From: Canna indica
Lineage: Eukaryota; Streptophyta; Magnoliopsida; Zingiberales; Cannaceae
Reading direction: 5' to 3'
NCBI GenBank assembly: GCA_034359265.1
Contig: CP136898.1
Location: 41,191,501-41,255,500 of the forward strand
DNA: 64,000 nt
Shown: piece after piece, positions 1 to 10,748 of the stretch
Layout of the letters: every line of letters begins with the position of its first letter
Numbering within the stretch: the stretch's first letter is position 1
Notes under the pieces: model-generated
Told to the model about the DNA's origin: nothing
Seen by the model: only the letters and a program-made list of their open reading frames with translations
Databases searched by the model: none
Position numbers and translations under genes: made by a program

Positions 1-1031
1 CCTCCAACCTTTCACCAGAAGAATTCAGCGTCTGATCAACGACCTTCAAGCGGGGAACCAACAACTAACAGCCCAGGTCGAGACGTACGATCTCAGGAAC
101 AACTCCTAGCCGAGCACGAGCACCACCGCTCTGAACGTGATGAAGACATCCACTTGGAGAGATCCAGGAGGTCGGCCTCTGTCCCCGGGATGAGATCTCC
201 CGCACACATCACCAGAAAGAAGAAAAGGACATAAGGGTCACAGAGACCGTTCCTCCACCAACCATCGACTTGGGACCATTCGCTAAGCACATCATGACAG
301 TTTATTTCTCCGACAACTTCAAATTGCCAACCATGCTCCAACCGTATGACGACATGGGCGATCCAACCACTCACATGACGTTGTTCAAGTTGATGATGCT
401 CCTTAATGGTGCAACCAACCCCATCTAGGGGTGGTAGAAATGGGCACGACACGATAGCACGGCACGAGCACAACACGATAACTACGGGACGAGCCAAAAA
501 ATTTGGCCCAATAAGCTTATCGGGCCAGCCCGGTCCGACACGATAACATTGCGGGCCGTCGCGGGCCAACTCTTATCGTACCGGCCTGGCCCGTTTGGCC
601 CGCTAAGGAAATTAAATTTATTCTTGAGATGTTTTTTTCCATTTAGTTTAATCGTTTAACTAGAATATTAGAATTTAGGAAATTAAATTTGTTTGACTCC
701 TGTATCACCTACAACTCAAGCAATAGGAAGTAGAATCCAAATGCCTCATGCCTTGGTTGTCATTTCTAGAGAATAAATTGAAGTGCTTACTTGTGGGCTT
801 GCGGGCCGTGCCTGGTGGCCCACAAAATATTACCGATCGTGCTGGGTCGGGAATTTTCGGCCCATGAAGTTAGCGGGCGGCACGCTACCTTATCGTGCCG
901 GGCCGGACCATTTCGCCACCTCTAATCCCATCCTTTGTCGAGTCTTTCAAACTTTCCTAGAGAATGCCATGCTACTCTTGTTTTCTGCCCTCCCGCGCGG
1001 GTCGTGGTGGCCCGGTCAAAGCCAGATCTAA
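1..1031 (+). pseudogene. Tat/Ogre-like Ty3/gypsy gag fragment, split by a hAT insertion
   Basis: The + strand encodes a charged, probably coiled-coil stretch (about 1-230), then a gag-like core at about 300-425 with PYDDMGDPTTHMTLFKLMM. It resumes after the hAT element at 925 with CRVFQTFLENAM and LFSALPRG. Order and spacing match the gag of Tat/Ogre-type gypsy elements (a P-Y-x-G-x-x-D-P-x-x-H core followed by C-R-A-F). Frame changes occur near 85 and 220, and the window edge cuts the start. The interruption falls inside the conserved N-P-I/C-R region, so this was a coding gag when the hAT element landed. No LTR or pol belonging to it is visible. The gypsy gag call is fairly sure; the Tat assignment is less so. 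Confidence 0.55.
426..924. mobile_element. Non-autonomous hAT element (hAT-1), 499 bp
   Basis: The left end reads TAGGGGTGGTAGAAATGG. The reverse complement of the right end reads TAGAGGTGGCGAAATGG, an imperfect terminal inverted repeat of the hAT type. Flanks are ACCCCATC (418-425) and ATCCCATC (925-932), an 8-bp target duplication with one mismatch, the size hAT transposases make. The ends are rich in GGCACGA/CGTGCC-type subterminal repeats (about 445-590 and 790-920) around an AT-rich core. There is no transposase, so it must have been moved in trans. It lies inside a gypsy gag frame. Confidence 0.85.
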
Positions 1032-1104
1032 CGCGCGTTAGACCCGGCCAGATGGCCCAAACTCCTTCCAAATCTTTAAAAATGAAAGTTGAAATTAAAT
1101 GGCC

Positions 1105-1204
1105 GACAATGAGTTTTGAACCACCAACCTCTAATGTTATTTGAGATGGCTTAACTAGTATACATTTTGATACATTAGAGGTTGGTGGTTCAAAACTCAT
1201 TGTC
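1105..1204. repeat. Perfect 32-bp inverted repeat with 36-bp loop
   Basis: Bases 1105-1136 are exactly the reverse complement of 1173-1204, and one more base pair (1137/1172) continues the stem. The arms begin GACAATGAGTTTTGAACC and the loop is AT-rich. A transcript would fold into a long perfect hairpin. No target duplication or terminal-repeat family was recognised. The arm includes GGTTCAAAACTC, slightly like a tRNA B box, but no A box or cloverleaf is present. Confidence 0.8.
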
Positions 1205-1530
1205 AAAAATGTACTCACTTTACTTTACTTCGAGTACAAATAGAGCCCAACCAAGCTAGAAGCCGCCTGCTCTCTTCCTACCCCCCACTAGACAACAATC
1301 GAGTTCCTCTTTTTTCCATGAGTAAACCTTAGCGAAGCCTAACCGCGCTTGAGTAAAGCACCTCGCTCGGAAAAACTAATGTATCATCAAGTACTATTCC
1401 ATGATTAATAAAGATTATTTTGTTCACATCTCTGTATGTGCATCTAGGAAATCTACGACCATCTTACCACTCAATACTCATTACGAATAGATGACCCGGA
1501 ACCCGTGAAAGGAATGCCGACGCCCTCAAT
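1205..1530. other. Unassigned intergenic DNA
   Basis: No open frame, terminal repeat or known family was recognised between the inverted repeat and the first 102-bp minisatellite unit. The stretch has mixed composition with a pyrimidine-rich segment near 1270-1315. Confidence 0.5.
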
Positions 1531-1632
1531 GACCCTAGGTGCGATCCTTCCTTACACTCCTCAGCGAGCCCAACTTGACAGCAAGCGCAATCCTTGCCCT
1601 TAACGCCACTCTCGAGCTCCCACACTCTTAAC
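1531..1632 (+). repeat. 102-bp minisatellite, first unit
   Basis: One unit of the GACCC(T/C)AGG...CTCGAGCTCCCAC repeat, exactly 102 bp up to the LTR at 1633. The array resumes at 3047 after the solo LTR, so this unit and the next were neighbours before that insertion. Confidence 0.8.
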
Positions 1633-3046
1633 TATTGGACTAAAGTTTTCAACATCGGTTAGCGCACGACGTCCCCGATCGAAGAAATCGGCAAGGAAGC
1701 TCGTTGATGCTCGGATTTCATCGGGAAGATAAAATTTAGGTTTATGGTGTGTAGCATGTGCTGTAAATCCTCATTATGATGCAAAGAAACCCAAAAACTA
1801 TAACCTGAATCCCAAAATATGAAAACTAGGAAAACTAGAAAATACCCCAGAAATTCTCTAAGCCTAGGGAGCTCCTTGGAGGGTTATATGAATTACACAT
1901 TTTCTTGGCACCAAGAGTCCCGATAATTTTTCTGTAGGTAGAAACAAGTAAACGACATATTTTTAAGAAATTTTTTGAAACCTTTAACCTATCCATATTT
2001 GACCCGGGAAATTATAAAATTTTTGGTTTTCGTAAATTTGTACTAGACACAAAAAGTTAGATTTTGATTATTAAGGATTTTAATTTTTTAGATATTTTTA
2101 TTGAATCTAAATGAGGGTAATCATTATTTAACATTTTAAGAAATGTAAATAAGGATTAAAAGATCATATCAGACCTTGCTGAAACTACCCTCAGTGCAGT
2201 TTCGGTCAAAGGTCCGATCGAATGGTCGGCCGATCGAACCATTGACCGACAGATCGATCAATTGAAACACAAGGCTCTATTTCGAACCGTCGAGTGCATT
2301 TCAACCAAGCTCTCTTCATGCTACCTTATATATATGAGAGCCCAACCTTCCTATACCTACCTTGATCACTCTTGACCTTATTAAGCCATTTATTTATCAT
2401 CCCTAAGCCTTATTGAGCATTTTTTGTGCAAAAACCTAGCTTTGATTATTTCTACCATTGATTGATCCTTCAACCTATTCTTCCATCATCAAAGGCATCA
2501 AGAGGAAGCTAGGATCTTCTATTGGAGCTAAGTAGTTTATTGTTTACATTTTTGCTCCATTTATTATTGTATTTTGTTGTTACTTTCATTGTATATCAAA
2601 CATGGTTGCCTTGTTTGTAAGGCATAAGTCCACCGGGTTTAGTTAGTCTACTAGGATTGAATTTGTTGTCCTTTAGAGTTTGAGGTGGGAGAGTGCTTTC
2701 GGTAGGAAGGCGGAGACTTCCGAGTGTGGAAGTGCCTTCGGGTTAAGAGCGGAGATTCTCCGGTATAAATTCTTCTTTGTAAGGAAAGAAATTAATCTAG
2801 TAAAGCTAAGTTAGAAATCCTAAGCGGGGTTCTTAGGTAGTGGAGTAGGCATTGAGGCTGAACCACTATAAATCAAAGACTTAGCATTGCTTTGCTGTGT
2901 ATTGATTACTTTTTGTTTATCTTGCTTTCGCTTATTATTAATTGTGCTTTGCCTAAAGATTGTAAGAAACCGTTAAAACCAAATTTAGGCTAAAGTTTAG
3001 TAAACATACTATTCACCCCCCTCTAGTGTAGGCCATTCGACATACA
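1633..3046 (+). mobile_element. Solo LTR A (SIRE/Maximus-like copia family)
   Basis: It starts TATTGGACTAAAGTTTTC, a decayed form of the TGTTGGCCTAAG start seen in LTRs B and D, and ends CTCTAGTGTAGGCC...ATACA. TTAAC (1628-1632) and TCAAC (3047-3051) form a 5-bp target duplication with one mismatch. It holds the family hallmarks: a cluster of GGTCGA/TCGACC palindromes (about 2200-2275), a TATA motif at 2327-2334, and the terminal ACTATTCACCCCCCTCTAG block. Part of the left end is missing relative to B. No primer-binding site follows, so LTR-LTR recombination has removed the body. Confidence 0.82.
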
Positions 3047-3765
3047 TCAACGACCCCAGGGGCGGTCTGCCTTATGCTCCTTGGTGATCTCGGCTTGACC
3101 CCAAGCACGGTCCTCGATATTAGCACTACTCTCGAGCTCCCACACCCTCAACAATCCCAGTTGCGGTCCTGCATTACGCTCATCGGCGATCTCGACTTGG
3201 CCCAAAGCGCGATCCTCGGCGCATGCGCCACTCTCGAGCTCCCACGCCCACAATGACCCTAGGGGTGGTCCTGCCTTACGCTCCTCGGCGAGCTTGGTCA
3301 GACCCTAAGCACGGTCCTCGGCCTCAATGCCACTCTCGGGCTCCCACACCCTCAACGACCTCAAGCGCGATCCTGCCTTACTCTCCTTGGCGAGCTCTGC
3401 TTGACCCCAAGCGAGGTCCTCGACCTCAGTGCCACTCTCGGGCTCCCACGCTCTCAGCGACCCCAGGCGCGGTCCTGCCTTATGCTCCTTGGCGAGCTCG
3501 GCTTGACCCCAAGCGTGGTCCTTGACCTCAGCACCACTCTCGGGCTCTCACGCCCATAGCGACCCAAGGCACGGTCTTGTCTTATGCTCCTCGACGAGCT
3601 CGGCTTTACTCCAAGCATGATCCTTGGCCTCAGCTCCACTCTCGGGCTCTCACGCCCTCAACGACCCTAGGTCTGGTGTTGCATTATGCTCATCTGCAAG
3701 CTCGGCTTGACCCCAAGCGCAATCCTTGGCTTCAGCGCCACTCTCGGCACCCACACCCTCAATGA
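3047..3765 (+). repeat. 102-bp minisatellite, central block of about seven units
   Basis: Units begin at about 3052, 3153, 3255, 3357, 3459, 3561 and 3663, a constant 102-bp step, each with GACCC, GGTCCTGCCTTA, GCTCGGCTTGACCCCAAGC and CTCGGGCTCCCAC blocks. Because 102 is 34 codons, several frames stay open over hundreds of bases on both strands. Those open frames follow from the repeat and are not evidence of a gene. The block is cut at 3766 by element B and continues at 18415. Confidence 0.9.
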
Positions 3766-5022
3766 TGTTGGCCTAAGATTTTTAACCTTGGTCATAATCT
3801 TGATTTTGATGATAACAAACATGGAACTAATGTTTGAGCAAAAAATATTTTCACGTTCCATGTCGGTTTGTGTGCAACGTCCGCGATTGAAAAAATAAGA
3901 GAAATCAAAGAAATTGGGAGGATACTCGTCGACGCTCAGATTCTTCAAGAAGATAGAGTTTAGGTTTAGGGCATCTACAATGATTGTACTACTCTTCATT
4001 ATGATGCAAAGATCCCCAAAGAACCAAACCTGAAACACGAAACCCGAATCGTAGAAAGAACTTGTTGAAATTACATTCAGTGCAGTTTCGACCGAAGGTT
4101 CAACCGATGGTTCAGTCGACCGAAGGGTTGACCAGACTTCAATCAAAAGCTACTGGAAGTGTCCAGTAGGTGTTTGATCGACTATCAGTCGAAGGTTCGG
4201 TCGACTGAACTATCGACCGACAGATCGACTGGCAGAAGGTAACGCCTCTGTTTTGAGCTATTGTGTGGTTTCATTTGAGCCATACTTCTTTGGTTCCCTA
4301 TAAATAAACCTCCCTAGTCTTCCTTACATTCTCTAACATCCCTTGAGCTGTATTTTGATGATCCTTGATCTTGATTGAGCCACCTTTCTTGGAAACTCTA
4401 GCTTTGGGCCTCTACTTCTATCATTGAGCATTGACTTCATTGTTTCACCATTGAAGGCATCACGAGGAGGCTATGATCTTGGTTTGGAGCTAAGTATTGT
4501 ATTGATTGTATTATTGCTCCATTTACTTGTGTCTGTTGTTGTTTATTTTCTTGTGTTTGAATTTGTGGTTAACCTAGTGTTGTAGGTCATGTGATTGGTG
4601 GTTGCCTTGGTGTAAAGGCATGATTTCACCGGTGTAATCTAGGATTAGAGTGTCCTTAGGGAGAGTGATGTGGGAAAGTGCTCTCGATCGGTAGGAAGGC
4701 GGAGATTTCCGGGTGTGAAAGTGCATTCGGTGTGAGAGCAAAGACTTTTCGATGAAAAGTCCTCATTATAAAGGAATTCTACATCTAGTGGATTAGGTTG
4801 AAATCCTAAGCGGGGGTGCTTGGGTAGTGCAGTAGGCATTGAGGCCGAACCACTATAAATTATAGCATTTGCATTGCTCTCTTGATTGTGTGTTGAATTC
4901 GTTATTTGCATAAAATTGTCATTTGTCTAAGTAACCTAAGAATTGATTAAAATCGAAATTAGGCTAAAGATTTAATAAACATACTATTCACCCGCCCTCT
5001 AGTGTAGGTCATTCAACTTACA
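3766..5022 (+). repeat. 5' LTR of element B
   Basis: It runs from TGTTGGCCTAAG to CATTCAACTTACA. A run of TCGACCGA-type palindromes (about 4095-4230) lies upstream of TATAAATA (4299-4306). The end block ACTATTCACCC...CTCTAGTGTAGG (about 4983-5010) is shared with LTRs A, C and D. The primer-binding site starts two bases downstream. Compared with the 3' LTR it keeps about 90 bp (around 4735-4825) that the other copy has lost. Confidence 0.85.
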
Positions 5023-5090
5023 TTTGGTATAAGAGCAGGTTGTGGATTGAGATTTTACCATCTTATCTACATCTAGCGTCGATCATTAGA

Positions 5091-6482
5091 ATGACGCTAG
5101 AGCCAGTAGTTAATACACCTCCTAGGTTCGATGAATCGAACTTTGATCTTTGGAAATATAGGATGTATACATTCTTAAAGACTCAAGGTTTAGAAGTATT
5201 CAACATGTTAAAATTTAAATATATTGAACCTATGGATAAAGTGCATGCTTGGAATGAGAATGAAAGTGAATCATTTGATTTAAATGCTAAAGCAATGAAT
5301 TACTTATATTTCTCATTCCCATATGAAAATTTTGAAAAAGTCGTGCATTGTAAATTGGCTTTTGATATTTGGGCAACTTTAAATGTTTTATATGATTTTG
5401 CCAAAACCGAAGAACTTACTACATGTGTTGAGGGTGATGATGACAATGTTCATCCCCCTAGCACTAATTAACCTCGATTTTGATGTCATTAGTGCTTCTA
5501 GTCAAAGAAGCAATTCAAAAAGCTGAAAAAGGAAGGTGGCATGCTACTATTGCAAAGAGAAGGGGCACATCAAGAAAAAATGCCCTTCACTCGTAAAAAA
5601 ATGGCAAAAGGAAGAAGATCGCTTCAAGGACCTCCTTGGATCCACGTGGAGCTTCTTAGTATCATGATGATGAAGCCACTTCCAAACTTTGCCTCATGGG
5701 ACTCGAGGATGAGGCAAACTCTTCAACTTCTTATCATCGTGAAAATAGTGCTACTAGCTCTTTTGGCTCTCTTAACATGACTTATGAAGAGTTAGTTGAA
5801 GAATGTCAAAAATGTGTGTCATGCTATGAAAAATAAGGAAATAAAAAGGATAAAAAAGGAAAATTCTAAGCTTACTAGTCACTTGGATGCCTTAGAATTT
5901 GAAAATGAAAAATTAAAGACTACCATGCTTGATACATGTCATGATGCTTTGAAACTTGAATTTGAGGATTTAAAGTGAGAATATGGATATGAAAAATGAA
6001 AATGATGATTTGAAAATTGAAGCTTAGAAATAATGATTTGAAAAATAGTTCTAAAATTGAGATTGAAAATTTGAGATTAGAAAACTCAAAAATCAAGAAT
6101 GAGAATAATATGTTGAAATCTCAATTGCATGCTATTCATAAATCCACGAACGATTTGAAAAATGAGGTTGCATTCCTAAATAGGAAAGTTAATAAGTTAT
6201 CAAGTGTTTCATCCCTTAAGAATCCTAGAAAAACAAATTCTTCATTTAAGAATACTAACACTCATCATCATCCCCATGTTAAGCATTCATCCTATAAACC
6301 TCATTTTCAAAGCAAAAAGTTTCATGCACACTATTTTTGTTGTGGTACATATGACCATGATATCCATGATTGTGCATTTAAGAAGAATTCGAGTGTGGCT
6401 AGGACACTTTGAATTCCTAGACCAACTCACCTCCAAGGACCCAAAGCCATTTGGGTACCAAAATTCTCTTGTTATCTTCTAC
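5091..6482 (+). pseudogene. gag of element B (UBN2/DUF4219-type copia gag), broken
   Basis: Starts at the ATG at 5091 with MTLEPVVNTPPRFDESNFD, then LWKYRMYTFLKTQG and LAFDIWATLNVLYDFAKTEE, typical of the copia gag N-terminal domain. The first frame ends at 5471. A first CCHC knuckle, CYYCKEKGHIKKKC, lies near 5542-5583 in another frame. A long Lys/Glu/Asn-rich coiled coil follows (5796-6200), then the second knuckle HYFCCGTYDHDIHDC near 6330-6375 and the SIRE-type tail with GPKAIWVPK (about 6440-6465). Several stops and frameshifts make it non-functional. Copies C and D have the same domain order. Gag would form the cytoplasmic particle and bind RNA. Confidence 0.75.
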
Positions 6483-6654
6483 CACGTAAGGATGATATGA
6501 AGATGGTTGATTGAAGTTGCACAAGGATACAAAGGTTGTACCTCTTCAAAGTTGCAGCTTCAAGTCATCATGTTGCCTTAGGTAAAGTTGACATCAAAAT
6601 AGTTTGGTATCATTTTCTAACTAATATTGATTTATTTTAGTTGAAGCTTATGAT

Positions 6655-7568
6655 TACGGGTGACAATTTTATCCGCATCCGCTAACTAAAAACCGCATCC
6701 GCACCGTATCCGATCCATATCCGCAAGTAAAAATGGATATGGGTACGGATACGGATTTAGAAAACTTATATCCACACGGATACGAATATGACTGTGGATC
6801 CGCACTGTATTCGCACCATATCCGCACCGCCAATTTGTGTCTCTGAATTACTATTTTGCCCATATAAGTTATTAATATATATAAGAGCTCTATGGTAATT
6901 TCATGTCAAGATGAATTTTGAAGTATATTATATATTTATTTTGGATAAATGAATTGGTAATTTAGTAATTTTTTAATTAAATATATTATTTTAATATTTT
7001 TTTATATTAAATATGGATACAGATGCGGTGCAAATATTCACATTTGAAGAGGTGCGGATACGGTGCAGATGTAGATGTGCGGATATGGGGTGCAGTGCGA
7101 ATACGGATAATGAAGTATGCACATCGTATCTGATCCGTTGCCAGCCCTATTCCCAACCGAGTATTTAAGGCACTGAGACTAGAGGGCTTTTCAAGCTCAG
7201 TGAGCCCGAGGCGAGAAGTTCACTAGGGTGGCCAGCCTAGTGAGCGGCTTGCGAGGTGTATTCTGTGATGGTTGAGGATATCTTGTTTGGGCTGAGTTGG
7301 GTCGGAGGGTTGAGGATATTTACTTTGGATCAATGAATTGGTAATTTATTGATTTTTTTAATTAAATATTTTTTTTAATAAATACGGTGCAGATACGGAT
7401 GCGGTGCGGATATCTACATCCTATCCACATTTGAAGCGGTGCGGATATGGATATCCATATTCACATCCGTAGCGGATACGGTGCGGATATGAATGTGCGG
7501 ATATGGGGTGCGGTGCGGATACGAATAATCCAGTATCCGCACCGTATTCGATCTGTTGCCAGCCCTTA
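6655..7568. mobile_element. Non-autonomous hAT element (hAT-2), 914 bp, with duplicated right half
   Basis: An exact 8-bp duplication CTTATGAT flanks it (6647-6654 and 7569-7576). Ends are TACGGGTGACAATTTT on the left and, on the reverse strand at the right, TAAGGGCTGGCAACAG. Both sides carry many GCGGATACGG/CCGTATCCGC subterminal repeats. A second right-end-like sequence, GTTGCCAGCCCT, occurs at about 7137-7148, followed by about 160 bp of unrelated sequence and then a second AT-rich core plus right end. No transposase. It sits just after gag of element B. Confidence 0.85.
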
Positions 7569-7639
7569 CTTATGATACTATGCATAATTTGGTTGAGTTT
7601 TATCGCTTTCTATATGGTTAATTTTATGGAATAATTTTT

Positions 7640-7765
7640 GATTTTGATTTACGGTCTCTTTGGAGACCTACGTAGCCTATAATGGGCTCATGCGATCTTG
7701 AAGTTCTAAATCGTAGGTTAATTGTGGTATTTCTGTTTTCAACCAATAGGAAGGGTTGAAGATCT
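7640..7765 (+). other. Conserved post-gag hairpin module, copy in element B
   Basis: Contains stem GGTCTC (7653-7658), loop TTTG, stem GAGACC (7663-7668). Next comes AGCC-N7-GGCT (about 7674-7688), then TTCAACC (7738-7744), loop AATAGGAAG, GGTTGAA (7754-7760). The same order is found after gag in elements C and D. The block is non-coding in all three. Inference: a structured RNA element such as a packaging or dimerisation signal. Confidence 0.6.
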
Positions 7766-9171
7766 TAATTTTTCAAATACTTTATATTAATTTGAGATCT
7801 TTTGATTCATTTTGGTTCCATGAATGACTTTTTTTGAAAATGAATTCTTGATATTTAGTGAAGTTGGATTTGAAAAATACTACTTGATTTCTCACCTCAC
7901 TATTTAGTTTAATAGCTTCCTAGTAGTCATGTTTTCATTATACTACTAATGAAGTATACTTGCAAGTTATTGAAAATGGAAGACTATTTCATTGAAAAAT
8001 GAAAAGTTTGGCTAAATTCCCATGAATGAGGTATGATTTTGGTTCTTTGCAAATATCTAGTCTAATACATCAATATTCATGATTGAAATTGCAAGTCAAA
8101 TTCGTTGAAATCTCACGAGTAGGAAAAATATTAGTACTTAGGCAATTTTCATTGAATGAAATTGCCCTAGGATAAAATTTGTTATTAGAGACTTATCCTT
8201 TAAGTCCAAACTAGTTAAACATGTTTAGACACACGCATGAAATGATTCTATGTGTTTAAAGTTGAAAAAGCATGTGTAGATAGATAAAGTGATAACTAAT
8301 TAACTTGAGGTGACTTAAATTTGAAATGGTTTGACCCAAGTCAACAAATCAACTTGGACACTTCACTTTAAGTCCAAACCTCATAAACATGTTTAGGTAC
8401 AAGTATGACATATGACATATTTCTAGGCATTTAGAGATTGATAAGAATATGAATAAAATGTCTTTGAGGTGATTCCATGATAATCTCTTTTGAACAAGTT
8501 TGACCTAATTCAACAAATTAACTTAAATGTCTCATTTTCAATTCATATTTGTGGGACATATTTAGATTTACTCATGTTAGGCGTTTAAACTTGAAAACCC
8601 ATGAGTAAAGTATAAAATTTGATACTTAGCAATTTCATGTTATAATGCTTATTTTTAAAGAAATCATGCTAGGTTGATATTTTGATCAAACGATATCATT
8701 TTCACTTCAAACTTGATAAACATGCTTCACAGGATGATATCTTGGTATCTGGAAATTTTGAATGAAAATTGAAAATATTTGAAAAATAACTAATATTTAT
8801 GAAAATTCCACTTTATTTTATTTATTTTAGAAAAAATTAGAAAAATCAATTTTAAGTAGTTCTTGAAACTACATCTTCATTGAAAAACCTAGTTCTTCCA
8901 ATAAATATTTCAGAAATTTTCATGAAGTTTGTGATTTATTGTAGATTTTTGAAGTTCATTTTCTCAAATCCAATGTGTCGTTTTCGTCAAGAACTCATTT
9001 TTCCGATAGTTTGCTTTTTATTCGAAATTTTCGAATGAGAATTCAAGTATGATGTTAGAATCATGTTTTTGGTATCATTATCATTTGGACTCATGTAAAA
9101 TAATTTGTAAAATGGTTTTTGATATATTGACCGATATATGAAAATATCATTACTTGAACTTAATACATGAA
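7766..9171 (+). other. Non-coding AT-rich body of element B
   Basis: No frame of note and no pol domain. The stretch repeats motifs seen in C and D, such as AACTTGATAAACATG, TCATGAGTAG and ACTAATATTTATGAAAAT. It occupies the place where protease, integrase, RT and RNase H should be in a copia element. It ends at the target site of element C and resumes at 16870. Confidence 0.7.
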
Positions 9172-10681
9172 TGTTGGCTTTAGGTTTTCAACCATAGTCT
9201 TAATTTTTGTTTTGATGGTTTTGATGATAATAAACATGGAACTAATGATTTCATTGAGAATATGTTTCAGGTTCCATATCAATTAGCGTTCGATATCCTC
9301 GATCGAAAATATTGGAAGAAATTGGAAATCGAAAGGACATTGATCATCGCGCTCGGGTTCATCACGGAAGTTTCTCGAAGATCGATGAGTGCACTAAAGT
9401 CACATTGGACGGGCTCAAAGATCACATGAAAGCTCTCCAAGATGATGCTCGTTGAAAGCTGGAATTCGGAGACAAAGCGCAGAAGAAAATAGACTGAAAA
9501 ATAAGTTTCAGCCCAAATTCGATCGACCGCCCGGTCGACCGAATAGGGTAAGGTATCAGGTTATCCGTCGACCGAACACTGCCTAAAATAGGCAGTTGCT
9601 ACTTTGATCAACCGGTCGGTTGACCGACATAGGCCTAAAATAGGCAGTAAGCTTGGCGGTCGACCGATCAGTCGACCGACCTGAGGAGAGCCAAAGACGT
9701 AAAATGCGTCAGTCGACCGATGGGTCGATCAGAAGTCACGGATCGAGAAATTTACGTCAAACGGTCGACCCATCGGTCAACCGTCCACGGGGAGAGGAGC
9801 AGCGGTCGAATGACCGATCGACCGACCATTTGACCGGCGCTCTGCAACAGATAGTTTTCTATTCGTTGAGCAGCCGTTTCTTCACGAGGGTATAAATACA
9901 CCCTCATATACTTCATTTAATCTTCTTCCTTGATTCTTACAAAAATTATTGAGCCATCAAAGGGAAGATCCAAGCCTTCCAAACGATCAACGCTTGCACC
10001 CTGTTTCTTTCCACGATAATCTTTTTCAAGCGCAAAAGCTGGGCTCAACTCGGGTGTTGATTCAACCTCTACTACTTGATGAGTTGAAGGCGCCAAAGGC
10101 TTGCAAAAGAGCTCTTTCTATTGGTTTTATTCTTAGCAGTTTTGATTGTAATTTTAACTGTTCTTTAAACTATTTTTGCTTTAAGCGTGTAAGAAGACCT
10201 AGGTTGTTAGGTCTTGAATTGGGTGAAGTGGTATCCTTGGTGTAGAAGGAGTAAAGCCACTTGTATAAACTTAGTGTTGACTAGGATTAGTTTAGTTGTC
10301 CCTTAGGGTTGAGGTGGAAGAGGACTCTCGATAAGAAGGCGGTGACTTCCGTGTGTGGAAGTGCCTTAGGTTGAGAGTGCGTCTCTTCGGTGAAAAGTCC
10401 TCGTATGTAAGGGAAACGTAAATTAATCTAGTAAAACTAGTTTGGAAATCCTAAGTGGGGTGCTTAGGTAGTGGAGTAGGCATTGGGGCCGAACCACTAT
10501 AAATCTTGTGTTTGCATTATTTTATTTTATTGTGCTTTAATTGCTTTACCATTTATCTCACTTCCGCATTCAATTGTAAATTGCCTAACTAATCTAAGAA
10601 AATAATTAAAAGTGAATTTAGGCTAATCGAATTAGTAAACATACTATTCACCCCCCCTCTAGTGTCGCCATTTCGCCAAGA
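9172..10681 (+). repeat. 5' LTR of element C
   Basis: Starts TGTTGGCTTTAGG and ends CGCCATTTCGCCAAGA; the partner LTR keeps the canonical CA end, so the GA here is a mutation. Contains the palindrome cluster, TATAAATA at 9892-9899, and the ACTATTCACCCCCCCTCTAG end block (about 10641-10661). It is clearly similar over its whole length to 15397-16864. Confidence 0.9.
9519..9899 (+). promoter_or_regulatory. Palindrome-rich U3 and TATA box of LTR C
   Basis: About a dozen copies of GGTCGACCGA-like sequence, many of them self-complementary, crowd 9519-9840 and stop about 50 bp before GGGTATAAATACACCC. The layout recurs in the partner LTR (15740-16060, TATA 16108-16115) and, with sequence variants, in LTRs A, B, D and N. 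Inference: a promoter with repeated dyad-symmetric binding sites. Confidence 0.55.
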
Positions 10682-10683
10682 AT

Positions 10684-10695
10684 TGGTATCATAGC
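10684..10695 (+). other. Primer-binding site of element C
   Basis: TGGTATCATAGC differs at one base from TGGTATCAGAGC, the complement of the plant initiator tRNA-Met 3' end, and lies two bases after the 5' LTR. Confidence 0.8.
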
Positions 10696-10748
10696 GGGTC
10701 GTAGATTGTGATTTCACCATCCCTTCTACAATTCATCTCGATCTTGAA

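Noticed and set aside
93..569. 158-codon minus-strand open frame
   Set aside because: It crosses the hAT boundary and overlaps the + strand gag, so it is a chance antisense frame.
1173..1204. tRNA-like B box (GGTTCAAAACTC)
   Set aside because: No A box, acceptor stem or cloverleaf could be drawn; it belongs to a perfect inverted repeat.
3223..3765. Proline/arginine-rich open frames on both strands over the 102-bp array
   Set aside because: The period is a multiple of three, so stops are avoided without selection. No start context or homology. Kept as a repeat, with a question raised in the findings.
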